Positions 1-8,939 of a stretch of DNA of 64,000 nt are shown piece by piece (positions within the stretch are counted from its first letter, which is position 1; each line of letters begins with the position of its first letter). The stretch comes from an uncultured Bacteroides sp. (GTDB taxonomy: Bacteria > Bacteroidota > Bacteroidia > Bacteroidales > Bacteroidaceae), in assembly GCA_900552645.1 (NCBI GenBank), contig USAN01000009.1:1-64000 (forward strand). Reading direction: 5' to 3'. The position numbers and the translations under genes were made by a program. Under the pieces are notes generated by a model, which did not search any database, was not told the DNA's origin, and worked only from the letters and a program-made list of their open reading frames with translations.

Positions 1-54
1 CCCGTGACCCCATGCGTGACAGGCATGTATTCTAACCAACTGAACTAACGCACC
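1..54 (-). tRNA. tRNA-Asp (GTC), 5' part only
   Basis: Read on the minus strand from 54 the sequence begins GGTGCGTTAGTTCAGTTGG and continues through an anticodon loop CTGTCAC, which gives anticodon GTC (Asp). The D-arm and anticodon arm are present. The T-arm and acceptor 3' strand lie outside the window, so about 54 of an expected 75-77 bases are visible. Confidence 0.88.
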
Positions 55-105
55 ATTTATTTTTCAAAGATCTTGTTACTTTCGTTTCGTTCTCGAAAGC
101 GGGTG

Positions 106-136
106 CAAAGGTATGGAAATAATTTTAACTTGCAAG
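106..136 (-). promoter_or_regulatory. promoter of tRNA-Asp
   Basis: On the minus strand TACCTTTG (106-113) matches the Bacteroidetes -7 element TAnnTTTG. A CTTG at 133-136, 19 bases upstream, is close to the -33 TTTG. The tRNA starts about 50 bases downstream. The assignment rests on the known consensus and on position. Confidence 0.55.
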
Positions 137-291
137 AGTTAGTACTTTATATTTACGTATTTTAAGAAAATAACATGCATATATTCGTGTAATTTACAAC
201 TTTTTGCTAAAAATGTCGTATTATAATGTACTTTGTACAATGGATAAAAATGGTTGTATTTCTATAGTTAATTCTATAAACCGACAATAAG

Positions 292-366
292 ATGAATGAA
301 GAGATAAACCTTGCAGGATTTGAACGCTACAATCCTCAAAAGCATTGGGTGAGGAAGTACGACTAA
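292..366 (+). CDS. possible small ORF, 24 residues
   Basis: An ATG at 292 opens 24 codons ending in TAA at 364-366; the product would start MNEEINLAGFERYNP and is hydrophilic, with a basic C-terminal part (HWVRKYD). I recognise no family. It sits in the roughly 410-base gap between tRNA-Asp and ahpC. It could be a small protein, a leader peptide, a remnant of a longer gene, or chance. Nothing else is evident in this gap apart from the tRNA promoter. Confidence 0.2.
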   Translation: MNEEINLAGFERYNPQKHWVRKYD

Positions 367-473
367 ATTATTTTCTATCAATAAACTATAATTAGATTTA
401 ATATGCTAATTTGCATTACAATAAAATGAGTATATAAATTGTTTCCATAATATAACCAATAAAAATGTATATT

Positions 474-1040
474 ATGGATCCTATTATTAATTTTAAGGTG
501 CCCGAATTCAAAGCTGAGGCATATCATGATGGTAAGTTTATAACTGTAACAAATAAAGATATTGAAGGTAAATGGGCTATTTTCTTTTTCTATCCTGCCG
601 ATTTTACTTTTGTATGTCCTACCGAGTTGGAGGATATGGCCGATGCTTATGAAAGTTTCCAAAAAATGGGTGTAGAGGTATACTCTGTAAGTACCGATAC
701 TAAGTTTGTTCATAAGGCATGGCATGATGCTTCTCCAAGTATCCGAAAGATTAAATATCCTATGTTGGCCGATCCTACAGGTTTCTTATCACGTACATTT
801 GGAGTGATGATTGAGGATGCCGGACTAGCTTATAGGGGTACGTTTGTGGTAAACCCAAAAGGTAAAATCAAAATTGCCGAGATAGTAGATAACAATATTG
901 GTCGAAATGCAGAAGAATTGCTTCGTAAGGTAGAGGCTGCACAGTTTGTTTCCGAACATCCCGAGGAAGTTTGTCCTGCAAGGTGGAAGAAGGGAGGAGC
1001 TACATTGACACCAAGTATTGACTTGATAGGAAAGATTTAA
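474..1040 (+). CDS. ahpC: alkyl hydroperoxide reductase subunit C (peroxiredoxin)
   Basis: A typical 2-Cys peroxiredoxin that reduces hydrogen peroxide and organic peroxides in the cytoplasm. With the start at 474 the protein has 188 residues, the usual length of Bacteroides AhpC. An ATG three codons earlier (465) is also in frame, but family members start at MDPI/MEPI. The peroxidatic cysteine is Cys48 in FTFVCPTE and the resolving cysteine is Cys167 in EVCPARWK. In many Bacteroides ahpC is followed by ahpF, its flavoprotein reductase. Here the next gene is instead a DUF4112 membrane protein, so AhpF must be encoded elsewhere or another thioredoxin-type reductase must serve. Confidence 0.95.
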   Translation: MDPIINFKVPEFKAEAYHDGKFITVTNKDIEGKWAIFFFYPADFTFVCPTELEDMADAYESFQKMGVEVYSVSTDTKFVHKAWHDASPSIRKIKYPMLADPTGFLSRTFGVMIEDAGLAYRGTFVVNPKGKIKIAEIVDNNIGRNAEELLRKVEAAQFVSEHPEEVCPARWKKGGATLTPSIDLIGKI

Positions 1041-1050
1041 ATAATAATTT

Positions 1051-1548
1051 GTGTCGAATAATAGTGAGAATAAAATAGATAAGAAAAAGGAGGAGAGAAG
1101 AAAAAGAATTAAAAACTCAAGGTCTTACTCCATGATTCATGGAATATCAAAAATCATGGATAAGTATTTCTTAGATCCGATTATTGGTTTATTGGTGCCG
1201 GGGTGGGGAGATGTTTTTAGTTCGGTGTGCGGACTCCCATATATTTACATTAGCTTGTTTAAGGTGCGTTCTATACCGCTCACATTGGCTGTTATTTTTA
1301 ATATATTGGTAGATGCTTTGATTAGCGCTATACCACTTCTGGGCGATTTTTTTGATTTCTTTCATCGATCTTATAAGAAGAATCTTTTAATGATTATAGG
1401 ATATGTTGAAGATGATAAGAATATTATATCTGAGGTAAATAAAAAAGCTGTTTGGATGGGTATTGGCATTGTAATTATGATATCGATAATATATCTTGTT
1501 TATCAGTTGGTAGCCTTTATTGTTAGTTGGATTATCTCATTATTTTGA
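1051..1548 (+). CDS. DUF4112 family membrane protein
   Basis: A 165-residue protein starting with GTG, 10 bases after the ahpC stop. The first 30 residues are very basic (KKKEERRKRIKNSR). A region at about residues 38-110, with DPIIGLLVPGWGDVFSS and a second AIPLLGDFFDFFHRSYKKN stretch, matches the DUF4112 family pattern of paired glycine/aspartate-containing membrane segments. A last hydrophobic helix lies at about residues 135-162. The function is unknown in the family. The spacing suggests cotranscription with ahpC. Internal ATG codons exist (for example at SYSMIHG), so the exact start is less certain than the gene. Confidence 0.82.
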   Translation: MSNNSENKIDKKKEERRKRIKNSRSYSMIHGISKIMDKYFLDPIIGLLVPGWGDVFSSVCGLPYIYISLFKVRSIPLTLAVIFNILVDALISAIPLLGDFFDFFHRSYKKNLLMIIGYVEDDKNIISEVNKKAVWMGIGIVIMISIIYLVYQLVAFIVSWIISLF

Positions 1549-1565
1549 CATTATCTATAAAAAAT

Positions 1566-1610
1566 AATCAGCCTTTCCTGAGAGATAAACTCAAAGAGAA
1601 GGCTGATTTT
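1566..1610. terminator. bidirectional intrinsic terminator
   Basis: AATCAGCCTT (1566-1575) pairs perfectly with AAGGCTGATT (1599-1608) and is followed by TTTT. A-runs lie before the left arm, so the hairpin can act in both directions. It lies between the converging ahpC/DUF4112 pair and the S9 peptidase gene and marks the end of the PUL minus arm. Confidence 0.85.
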
Positions 1611-1620
1611 ATATAATATA

Positions 1621-3870
1621 CTATTTGGTCTTAATTTCTTCCCATTTAGGAGGATTTACATTAAGCAAATGTCGTACGAAGAAATCATAGCGCTTATGTT
1701 CGCCAAAATCTTCTCCCATAGTGTGATGAGCTCCAGGTATAACAACAAGTTCGAAATCCTTATTGGCTTTTATCAGAGCATTTACCACCTGCATTGTTGA
1801 GGCCGGGTCTACATTGTCGTCCATTTCTCCTACTACAAGCATTAATGGTCTTTTAAGAAGATGAGCATTTTCTACATTCGATGACTCTTTGTAAGATTCA
1901 TCTACAGGATAACCCATCCATAATTCATTCCACCATATTTTATCCATGCGATTATCATGACATCCACATGCCGAATAAGCTGCTTTGTAAAAGTCGGGAT
2001 AAAGAAGGACTGCATTTGTCGATTCCTGTCCCCCTGCCGAACAACCATATATACCTACACGGTCAATATCAATATAAGAATATTTCTGTGCAGCGGCTTT
2101 AAGCCATGATATATGATCGGGTAGGGCAGCATCTTTCAAGTTCTTGTAACATACATTTTCGAACTCGCGCGAGCGGAAAGAGGTACTCATACCATCTACC
2201 ATTACTACTATGAAACCAAGTTCGGCTATTGATGTCATCCACCAATTGTATGGCATAAACGATTTGGGTACATATTGATCGCCCGGTCCCTGATAAATAT
2301 ACTCTATTACAGGGTATTTCTTTGACGGGTCGAAATTTGAAGGACGAACAATAAGGCCCCACATATCAGTCTTATTATCTCTTCCTTTGGCTACAAATAC
2401 TTCGGGTGCTTTCCAACCATTAGCCAAAAGCTTACTTATATCGGCTTTCTCTATAGGCATTATCTCCTTACCATCATTTGCATTGCGTAATACTGCTGTA
2501 GGTGCTTCGGATACAGTAGAATAAACATCTACCAGGTATTTCATATCGTCCGAGAACCACGCCTGATGATGACCTTTGGCAGGAGTAAGGCATACTAAAT
2601 TACTGCCATCGAAGTTTATGCGGTAATAACGTATAAAGTAAGGATCTTCATCTTTCTGTATCCCATTAGCCGAGAAATATATATGTCTGTTTTTCTCGTC
2701 TACTTTTAATACCTGACGTACATACCATTCTCCTTTTGTAATTTGATGTTTAGGCTTCCCGCCAATACGGTCGTACATGTACAGATGATTCCAATTGTCG
2801 CGTTCGCTCATCCATATCATATCCTTACCATTGCTAAGATCGTGACGGAAGTGACGTGTGTAGTTTACATATTTGTCGCTTGTCTCTTCTACTACAGGAC
2901 GAACTTTTCCTGTTTCGGCCGATAGCTCAAGTACTCTATATACTTTATGTCCGCGTTGATTATACTCAAATGTTACTGCTTTGCTATCTTCATCCCATTG
3001 AGGCGTAGTAAGATCGTACTGAGCATTGAATAGTTCGGTAGATGGAATTATTGTTTTACCGTTTTCTACATCGTAAATGCATGGTATACGGAAAGGCAAT
3101 TCATCGCCCGGCTTTGCATATTCCTGTTTATGAAGCTTTGGTTGTAGCTGATCGGCAGGCGATGACTCTACATAATATACAAATCTTTTATGAACCGGAC
3201 GTATTTTGCAGGCTGCAACCTTACGACTGTCGGGCGACCATTTTATATATACTGAATAGTAGTTGCTTAGTGTGCCGTCAATGCTTAATTGCTTTTCCTT
3301 ACCTGTTTCTGTATTGCGTACATAAATGTTGTGGTTCTTTATAAATGCCACTTTCTTTCCATCGGGCGAAGTAACCGGAGCTCCCTCATTCTCATCATCC
3401 ATTTCCATCCAATGCTTTTGTTTGCCAGGAGCTGTTACTGTACCTTGGTTTAACAGTATGTTTTTGCGTGAAGCATAAAGCCAATGAGTATTATTGAATA
3501 CAAATCTTAAAGTATCGGCACCTTTGTTTACCGATAAGTTGCCAAGGCTTAATGCGTTACTTTTAATATCTTTACCCGAAGCCAATGCAAGCTTTTGTGT
3601 AAGTAACTTATGATTGAAAAGTTCCTTTCTCTCTTTTTTGTTTGCATTAACCAATGAGTATACTTTACCCTCGGGACTGTTTCTAACATACCAAAACGAA
3701 TTGGTTCCGTCAATCCACTGTGGCGTTACATTCGAGTAATACACATTATTGGCATTGTATTTTTGCCTTAAAGAATAAGCTCTGTTATAATCTTCTACCG
3801 TGCCCTGAGCCATGGACACAGTAGAAGTTATACAGAGCGAAGCTAATAGAATTAGTCTGTCTGGTTTCAT
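1621..3870 (-). CDS. S9 family (DPP-IV type) serine peptidase, secreted
   Basis: A 749-residue prolyl-oligopeptidase-family enzyme with an N-terminal signal peptide ending near SMAQ. Residues about 80-480 form the DPP-IV-type beta-propeller region (repeats such as SPDGKKVAFIKN and SPDSRKVAA). The C-terminal alpha/beta hydrolase domain carries the nucleophile Ser611 in GIYGCSAGGQES, Asp684 in GEMDDNVDP and a His at 715/716 in GAHHTMG. Family members usually remove dipeptides after a penultimate Pro or Ala in the periplasm. The gene begins only 6 bases after the GH127 stop, so the two are almost certainly cotranscribed and possibly translationally coupled. That placement suggests the peptidase acts on the same substrate as the arabinofuranosidase. 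The exact specificity (dipeptidyl or tripeptidyl, Pro or Hyp) cannot be read from the sequence. Confidence 0.92.
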   Translation of the reverse strand: MKPDRLILLASLCITSTVSMAQGTVEDYNRAYSLRQKYNANNVYYSNVTPQWIDGTNSFWYVRNSPEGKVYSLVNANKKERKELFNHKLLTQKLALASGKDIKSNALSLGNLSVNKGADTLRFVFNNTHWLYASRKNILLNQGTVTAPGKQKHWMEMDDENEGAPVTSPDGKKVAFIKNHNIYVRNTETGKEKQLSIDGTLSNYYSVYIKWSPDSRKVAACKIRPVHKRFVYYVESSPADQLQPKLHKQEYAKPGDELPFRIPCIYDVENGKTIIPSTELFNAQYDLTTPQWDEDSKAVTFEYNQRGHKVYRVLELSAETGKVRPVVEETSDKYVNYTRHFRHDLSNGKDMIWMSERDNWNHLYMYDRIGGKPKHQITKGEWYVRQVLKVDEKNRHIYFSANGIQKDEDPYFIRYYRINFDGSNLVCLTPAKGHHQAWFSDDMKYLVDVYSTVSEAPTAVLRNANDGKEIMPIEKADISKLLANGWKAPEVFVAKGRDNKTDMWGLIVRPSNFDPSKKYPVIEYIYQGPGDQYVPKSFMPYNWWMTSIAELGFIVVMVDGMSTSFRSREFENVCYKNLKDAALPDHISWLKAAAQKYSYIDIDRVGIYGCSAGGQESTNAVLLYPDFYKAAYSACGCHDNRMDKIWWNELWMGYPVDESYKESSNVENAHLLKRPLMLVVGEMDDNVDPASTMQVVNALIKANKDFELVVIPGAHHTMGEDFGEHKRYDFFVRHLLNVNPPKWEEIKTK

Positions 3871-3876
3871 TTTTTA

Positions 3877-6288
3877 TTATTTAATTTCCCATTCAAAAAT
3901 GCCGCATGATGCATCGGCAGGCTGAACGACTTCTAGTTTTACTGCTGTAGTAGTTACCGGAGTGAAGCGTACTGTATTTTCAATTCCTTTTTTAATACCA
4001 TATTTATCAGCATTCTTTACTTCTTGCCAGTTACCGGAATTGTCTTTATAATAGATTTTCCATGATTTTGGAATTCTGCATCCTCCCCACGGAGCATCAT
4101 CGTACCAATATACTGTCGAGCTGCTAACTTTTACAGCTTCAGGGAATTCGTAGCTTATCCATTCAGTACTGCCTTGTTTTGGCCACCAATGATAATATGG
4201 TATAGAAGTGTCATTTTCATCTTTTGGTGTAAGACGGTCGTTTATAGCAGATATTGAGGTTACTTTGTGTGATCCATCTATTTTACTTTTTGACGATAAT
4301 GTAGGAGCCATGGTAGGTTTGCAAGCATTTAAATCTTGAGGTAACCATACTGCCATAGAACCCGAACCACGATGAGCCCATGCATAATAAGGAATAAGAG
4401 TTAGTTTTACATCGGTTGTAACAAGACGCCCCTGCGCATCATATCCTAATGTCTGCGCGTCTGTCTTAAGTTCGGTTATACCATAAAGAAGATCGTTCTT
4501 TTCTACAGTATCAAACTTAGGATTGCGGTTCATGAATACACTTAGTACATCAAAATTGTTATCAGGCCATTCTGCACAATACACCAATGGGCCACGCTCT
4601 ACTGCAATGCGTCCGCGGTCTGCTTCTACCTTGCTGTTAGCTTTTACTGTACGAGCTTCCATATCGAAATGAATTTCTACTTTATCGCCTTTTTTCCAAT
4701 TACGATCTATTGCTACATATCCATTTTTCATGCTACTATTGCAATCTATCGCTTTCCCATTTACAGTAATTTTGTAAGAAAGTCTTTTATCATCGGTATA
4801 AGTATAGAGGTCGCTTGGCACAACTTCATTCTGTACCCATCCAGGTATACGTACCTTAAGATTGAAATTACCTGCATTATTCTTATCAACATTTATTGTA
4901 ATATCTCCATTCCATGGATATTTGGTATTCTGTGATATAACCACATTTTTTCCATTAACCTTTAGAGTAGAAGTATTCGACATGAATAGATTTACATATA
5001 CGTCTTTTCCTTTGGTTGCATAAATGTATCCTGGAAGTGATGGAATAAAACGACATATGTTTGATGGACAGCATGCACAACCAAACCATGGGCGGCGTTG
5101 GTGCTGACCGATACTTTCTAGTGGGTTAGGGTAGAAGAAACCTCCACCATCAAGTGATACTCCCGAAATAAGTCCATTATAAAGAGTACGTTCAAGAACA
5201 TCGTAATATTTGCTTTCGCCATGAAGAAGGAATAATCGGTAATTCATATATACATTACCTATTGCCGCACATGTTTCGCAGTAAGCCGACATGTTGGGCA
5301 GTTCATAGTTTTTGCCAAATGCTTCGCCATGATTAGTAGCGCCAATACCTCCTGTTATATAGTATTTTTTAGAAACGATATTATCCCATATACGGTCTAT
5401 TGCTTTTACATAACTAGTGTCGCCTGTAAGTGCAGCTACATCTGCCATTCCCGAATACATATATGCAGCACGTACAGCATGTCCTACAGCTTCATCTTGT
5501 TCGACAACAGGTTTATGAGCCTGACTGTATTCATCGGTACGTGATGTATGTCCTCTTTGATCAAGGAAGAATTTTGCTTCATCAAGATATTTCTTGTCGC
5601 CTGTTACAAGATAAAGTTTGGCTAGAGCCATTTCGGCTATCTGATGACCAGGAACTTTAATCTGCTGTCCGGCATTAGGACCTATTTCACGGCATACACA
5701 GTCGGCATACTTTATTGCTATATCAAGGAAATTACGTTTCCCTGTAGCCTGATAATGTGCAATCGCTCCTTCTACCATGTGTCCTAGATTATAGAACTCG
5801 TGACTAAGGTCTTCTACTTTCTCCCAGCGTTTTGATCCTGCCCATTCGTGTGGATGTTTTGGGTTCATTGTACGACTTGTATAAAGATAGCCATCGGGCT
5901 CTTGTGCGGCCGCTACTATCACAAGTACACTGTCAATATACTTTGCTAATTTTCTATCAGGATAAGTCTGTAGCGAATAACTTGCACCTTCTATAGTCTT
6001 ATATACATCAGTATCATCAAAAGCAAGTCCGCCTACTTTAATAGTATCGCTAGGGTGAGCTGCATTTACAAAATTTGTATATCGTCCTGTCTCCTCACAT
6101 TTGCTGAACGCAAGTGGGATTGTTACTTCGCGACTTGCTTTTAGACGCTGTCCCCAAAATGAATCTGTAACTTTTACCGAAGTGAAAGGTACAGGGTCGA
6201 TAGGGTAGCCGTGCGACTGTGTTTTTACTTGTGCCGATGCGCCTATTGATGTGGCTGCCATCAAGGTGGCGAGTAATAGTTTTTTCAT
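3877..6288 (-). CDS. GH127 beta-L-arabinofuranosidase-type enzyme, secreted
   Basis: An 803-residue protein with a signal peptide (cleavage near GASAQ, residue 20) and a GH127 (alpha/alpha)6 barrel. Founding members remove terminal beta-1,2-linked L-arabinofuranose from Hyp-linked arabinosides, using a zinc-bound cysteine nucleophile. The corresponding residues are present: Glu338 and Cys340 in AYCETCAAIGN, and Cys404/Cys406/Cys407 in WFGCACCPSN. After the barrel comes a beta-sandwich region and then a discoidin-like C-terminal domain (about 680-803, with WYDDAPWGGCRIPKSWKIYY). No lipobox is seen, so a periplasmic location is likely. It is paired with the S9 peptidase gene 6 bases downstream. 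Some GH127 members act on other sugars such as RG-II side-chain residues, so the substrate is inferred. Confidence 0.93.
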   Translation of the reverse strand: MKKLLLATLMAATSIGASAQVKTQSHGYPIDPVPFTSVKVTDSFWGQRLKASREVTIPLAFSKCEETGRYTNFVNAAHPSDTIKVGGLAFDDTDVYKTIEGASYSLQTYPDRKLAKYIDSVLVIVAAAQEPDGYLYTSRTMNPKHPHEWAGSKRWEKVEDLSHEFYNLGHMVEGAIAHYQATGKRNFLDIAIKYADCVCREIGPNAGQQIKVPGHQIAEMALAKLYLVTGDKKYLDEAKFFLDQRGHTSRTDEYSQAHKPVVEQDEAVGHAVRAAYMYSGMADVAALTGDTSYVKAIDRIWDNIVSKKYYITGGIGATNHGEAFGKNYELPNMSAYCETCAAIGNVYMNYRLFLLHGESKYYDVLERTLYNGLISGVSLDGGGFFYPNPLESIGQHQRRPWFGCACCPSNICRFIPSLPGYIYATKGKDVYVNLFMSNTSTLKVNGKNVVISQNTKYPWNGDITINVDKNNAGNFNLKVRIPGWVQNEVVPSDLYTYTDDKRLSYKITVNGKAIDCNSSMKNGYVAIDRNWKKGDKVEIHFDMEARTVKANSKVEADRGRIAVERGPLVYCAEWPDNNFDVLSVFMNRNPKFDTVEKNDLLYGITELKTDAQTLGYDAQGRLVTTDVKLTLIPYYAWAHRGSGSMAVWLPQDLNACKPTMAPTLSSKSKIDGSHKVTSISAINDRLTPKDENDTSIPYYHWWPKQGSTEWISYEFPEAVKVSSSTVYWYDDAPWGGCRIPKSWKIYYKDNSGNWQEVKNADKYGIKKGIENTVRFTPVTTTAVKLEVVQPADASCGIFEWEIK

Positions 6289-6331
6289 GGTTAGATATTA
6301 TTTGTTGAAAGATTTGTAAAATTAGATATTA

Positions 6332-6351
6332 TATGTTTAGACCTACAATTA
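6332..6351 (-). promoter_or_regulatory. possible degenerate copy of the PUL operator
   Basis: On the minus strand this reads TAATTGTAGGTCTAAACATA. With one inserted base it resembles the tandem repeat TAACAATAGTCCAAATA of the divergent gap (11915-11951), and shares the TCTAAA variant with the copy at 11761. It lies about 45 bases upstream of GH127 in a 199-base gap, where an independently regulated start could be expected. The similarity is weak and could be chance. Confidence 0.25.
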
Positions 6352-6487
6352 AATATTATTTAAAGATAATACTTAAATCGGTCATGTTTATAGTGTGTAA
6401 TATTAATATTATGATGTTGCTTCTAATGACAATAAAAAAGTCTTTGCTTTAAAGATAATCTCATAATCAATACAATGCTACTATATA

Positions 6488-8893
6488 TTAATTTTTACAA
6501 GGTATATATTCATCATAAAGAGTCAGTGAATGCAAATATCCTTTAAATGGCCAGTTGCCTTCGGCATTAAGACCTATCGTAATGAATTGTGATGGTTTTA
6601 CAAGAAGCTGAATATCTTTCTCGCTCACCAACTTATCATTGATATACACCTTTTCAATACGTCCGTCAAAACAGATATAAACATGTTGCCATTTGCCTTC
6701 CAATGTCTTTGCTTCTTTATATCCTGCATCCTCATACCATCCGTAGTGATTTATAATACCACAACGTGGCTCAGTACCATTCACCAGCATTATTTTCTCC
6801 ATTTCATCGTGAGATGATGTAAAGTCGGCTACACATTCATTCTCTTCCATTTCAGGATTCATTATCCATGCTTCAAGTGTATAAGGAGCATTGTCTAGCA
6901 TAGTGCGGGGCATCATGAAGTTGGATACATAATGTTGATTCCCGTCAAAACGGAAAGCTTTCTTGCCTTCTATTGTCTGCACAATTACAGGCTCTTTTTT
7001 ATTCTCAAAATAACCACTTATCCCCTTATTTGGTATATAACCAACTGTGTCATTCTCGGCAAAATCATCGGCATTAATATTTACTATCAAACCCTGTTTT
7101 ATCTTCTCAGCCTCGGGTAGAGAAATAATGTCGGTAGTATAGTCGTATTCCTTTTCGGCTTTATCTAATGTCCAGTTGTAATAACGGATATTCGTTATTG
7201 TTAGCGGATTATTGGCAGTAGAAATTACAACTTTACCCTCTTTAATGTATTGTTCTGCATTCAACTCCTTCCAACTTCCATCATCAAAGCTAATTGCACT
7301 TATAGTATGTGGCTTGTTTGGAGATATTAGTGCACAACTGTATTCAATGGTAGAGTGGGGCGCAAGTACTAAAGCATCCTTGCCACTTATTCTTTTTGTT
7401 ATACAGCTACCATTCTTTAACTTAAAGCTTCCGCCCAGCATTCCCTGAATATTATTCAGCTCGGTACCATTCCAATCAGCTCCGGTAACTCCAATCCATT
7501 GTTGCGGACAGCTTTCTTCTGTATTATTAAATACCTTTACATTCCATATAGCTCCCGGAAAACCATTCTTTTGTTTGCCGGTAGTAGTAATTCTGATATA
7601 GCGTGCTTTTGCAGTTCCAAAATCTACCATCGGACTCCCTGCAAGTCGGTTATCTCTTTTATCGGCAAATATATCCCATTTATTGCCATCCTTAGATGTC
7701 TCAATTAAGTATTGATAATAAGATGTACCATACTCAAACTGAGTCCACACTGTTCCTATCTTATTAACCTTACCCAAATCTAGTTCAATCCACTCCTGAC
7801 CATCAGTAATAGGACGCCATAAAGTTCCGTTATTATCATCAACAGCATATTGGGGAAGGAAATCCTTGTCATAATATGATGAGGCTTTTACTTTACAATT
7901 TAAAGCAATATTACTAGATTTTACTACATTCTCGCCTAGGTTACCAATACCATCATGAGTAGGTATAATCTTCCTTATGCTACCATCTGGTTCAAAAACC
8001 ATTTTATCGGCACATACTTGTCTATGAAAACCACGATTAGAGTGCGGATTATCATGACGATGATATATTATATAGTAATCATCTCCCTCCTGAAGTATAC
8101 TATGATGACCTGGCCCATGCACAGTGCCATCGGTGGTAGTCTCAAGAATACATCCTTTATATTCGTAAGGTCCAAGTGGCTTATCGGAGGTGGCATATTG
8201 CACTCTGTAAGTCTCCGTGTGGCACGAGCCGGAAGAATACATAAAATAATATATTCCGTTACGTTTCATAACGAAAGGAGCCTCGAAGAAATCTGTAGCT
8301 TCTGTGTTTGGAATAAGACGTGTTTCAGAGAAACTCTTCATATCAGCATTTAGCTTACCTGCTCCACAACCAAATCCTTTATAAATTCCCCATGTACCCC
8401 AATAAAGATATACCGACCCATCGTCATCTACAAATGTCTGACCGTCCAAGGTTATTGCATTCTCGACGAAGCGATCGGGTACTAGCACTGCTTCGCTTTC
8501 ACCTAGAATATTTTTCCAAGGACCGCGTGGCGTTTCACTTACTCCACAATGAATTATGCATGGCTGACAGTAATAATAGTAATACAGACCATCTTTCTCG
8601 TTCTTCATAACATCAGGAGCCCATATCCAATGGCTGTCCGGCCAGTTCATAGGCATAAGTGTCCAATTCACGAAATCCTTACTACTCCATACTTGAGCCG
8701 GACCAAATCCAGCCCCACTACCGTCGGTAGTAGCATATATATAATAAGTATCGCCGAATTTCTTTACTGTTGGATCAGCAAAGTATCCTGGAATAACAGG
8801 ATTCCCGGCAGTTGGAGAATTGTAACTTTTCTGTGCATATACTCCAAAGGAGGCGAGTACAGTAAGTAAAATTGTGAGTGTTCGTTTCTTCAT
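6488..8893 (-). CDS. GH43 glycosidase with discoidin-like and LamG-like domains
   Basis: 801 residues from the ATG at 8893, which gives a clean signal peptide (MKKRTLTILL to GVYAQ); an ATG six codons upstream is less likely. The five-bladed GH43 propeller covers about residues 30-330, with base Asp40 in GYFADPTV, Asp150 in NAITLDG as pKa modulator and general acid Glu204 in FFEAPFV. A discoidin/CBM32-like domain follows at about 340-460 (ALNCKVKASSYYDKD, WIELDLGKVNKIG). A laminin-G/concanavalin-like domain forms the C-terminus (about 620-795; FRFDGNQHYV, YTLEAWIMNP). GH43 enzymes are mostly alpha-L-arabinofuranosidases, beta-xylosidases or exo-galactanases. With two GH127 genes in the locus, arabinofuranosidase is the favoured guess. 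It starts about 46 bases after the GH97 stop, in the same operon. Confidence 0.92.
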   Translation of the reverse strand: MKKRTLTILLTVLASFGVYAQKSYNSPTAGNPVIPGYFADPTVKKFGDTYYIYATTDGSGAGFGPAQVWSSKDFVNWTLMPMNWPDSHWIWAPDVMKNEKDGLYYYYYCQPCIIHCGVSETPRGPWKNILGESEAVLVPDRFVENAITLDGQTFVDDDGSVYLYWGTWGIYKGFGCGAGKLNADMKSFSETRLIPNTEATDFFEAPFVMKRNGIYYFMYSSGSCHTETYRVQYATSDKPLGPYEYKGCILETTTDGTVHGPGHHSILQEGDDYYIIYHRHDNPHSNRGFHRQVCADKMVFEPDGSIRKIIPTHDGIGNLGENVVKSSNIALNCKVKASSYYDKDFLPQYAVDDNNGTLWRPITDGQEWIELDLGKVNKIGTVWTQFEYGTSYYQYLIETSKDGNKWDIFADKRDNRLAGSPMVDFGTAKARYIRITTTGKQKNGFPGAIWNVKVFNNTEESCPQQWIGVTGADWNGTELNNIQGMLGGSFKLKNGSCITKRISGKDALVLAPHSTIEYSCALISPNKPHTISAISFDDGSWKELNAEQYIKEGKVVISTANNPLTITNIRYYNWTLDKAEKEYDYTTDIISLPEAEKIKQGLIVNINADDFAENDTVGYIPNKGISGYFENKKEPVIVQTIEGKKAFRFDGNQHYVSNFMMPRTMLDNAPYTLEAWIMNPEMEENECVADFTSSHDEMEKIMLVNGTEPRCGIINHYGWYEDAGYKEAKTLEGKWQHVYICFDGRIEKVYINDKLVSEKDIQLLVKPSQFITIGLNAEGNWPFKGYLHSLTLYDEYIPCKN

Positions 8894-8939
8894 AATATTA
8901 TATTGGTGCATTTAAACTCTTTGGTTATTATTTAATTGT

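Noticed and set aside
305..345. Resemblance of GATTTGAACGCTACAATCC to a tRNA T-arm
   Set aside because: No acceptor or anticodon arms can be formed around it.
378..725. 115-codon minus-strand frame over ahpC
   Set aside because: Antisense to a well-conserved gene and with a low-quality composition; a shadow frame.
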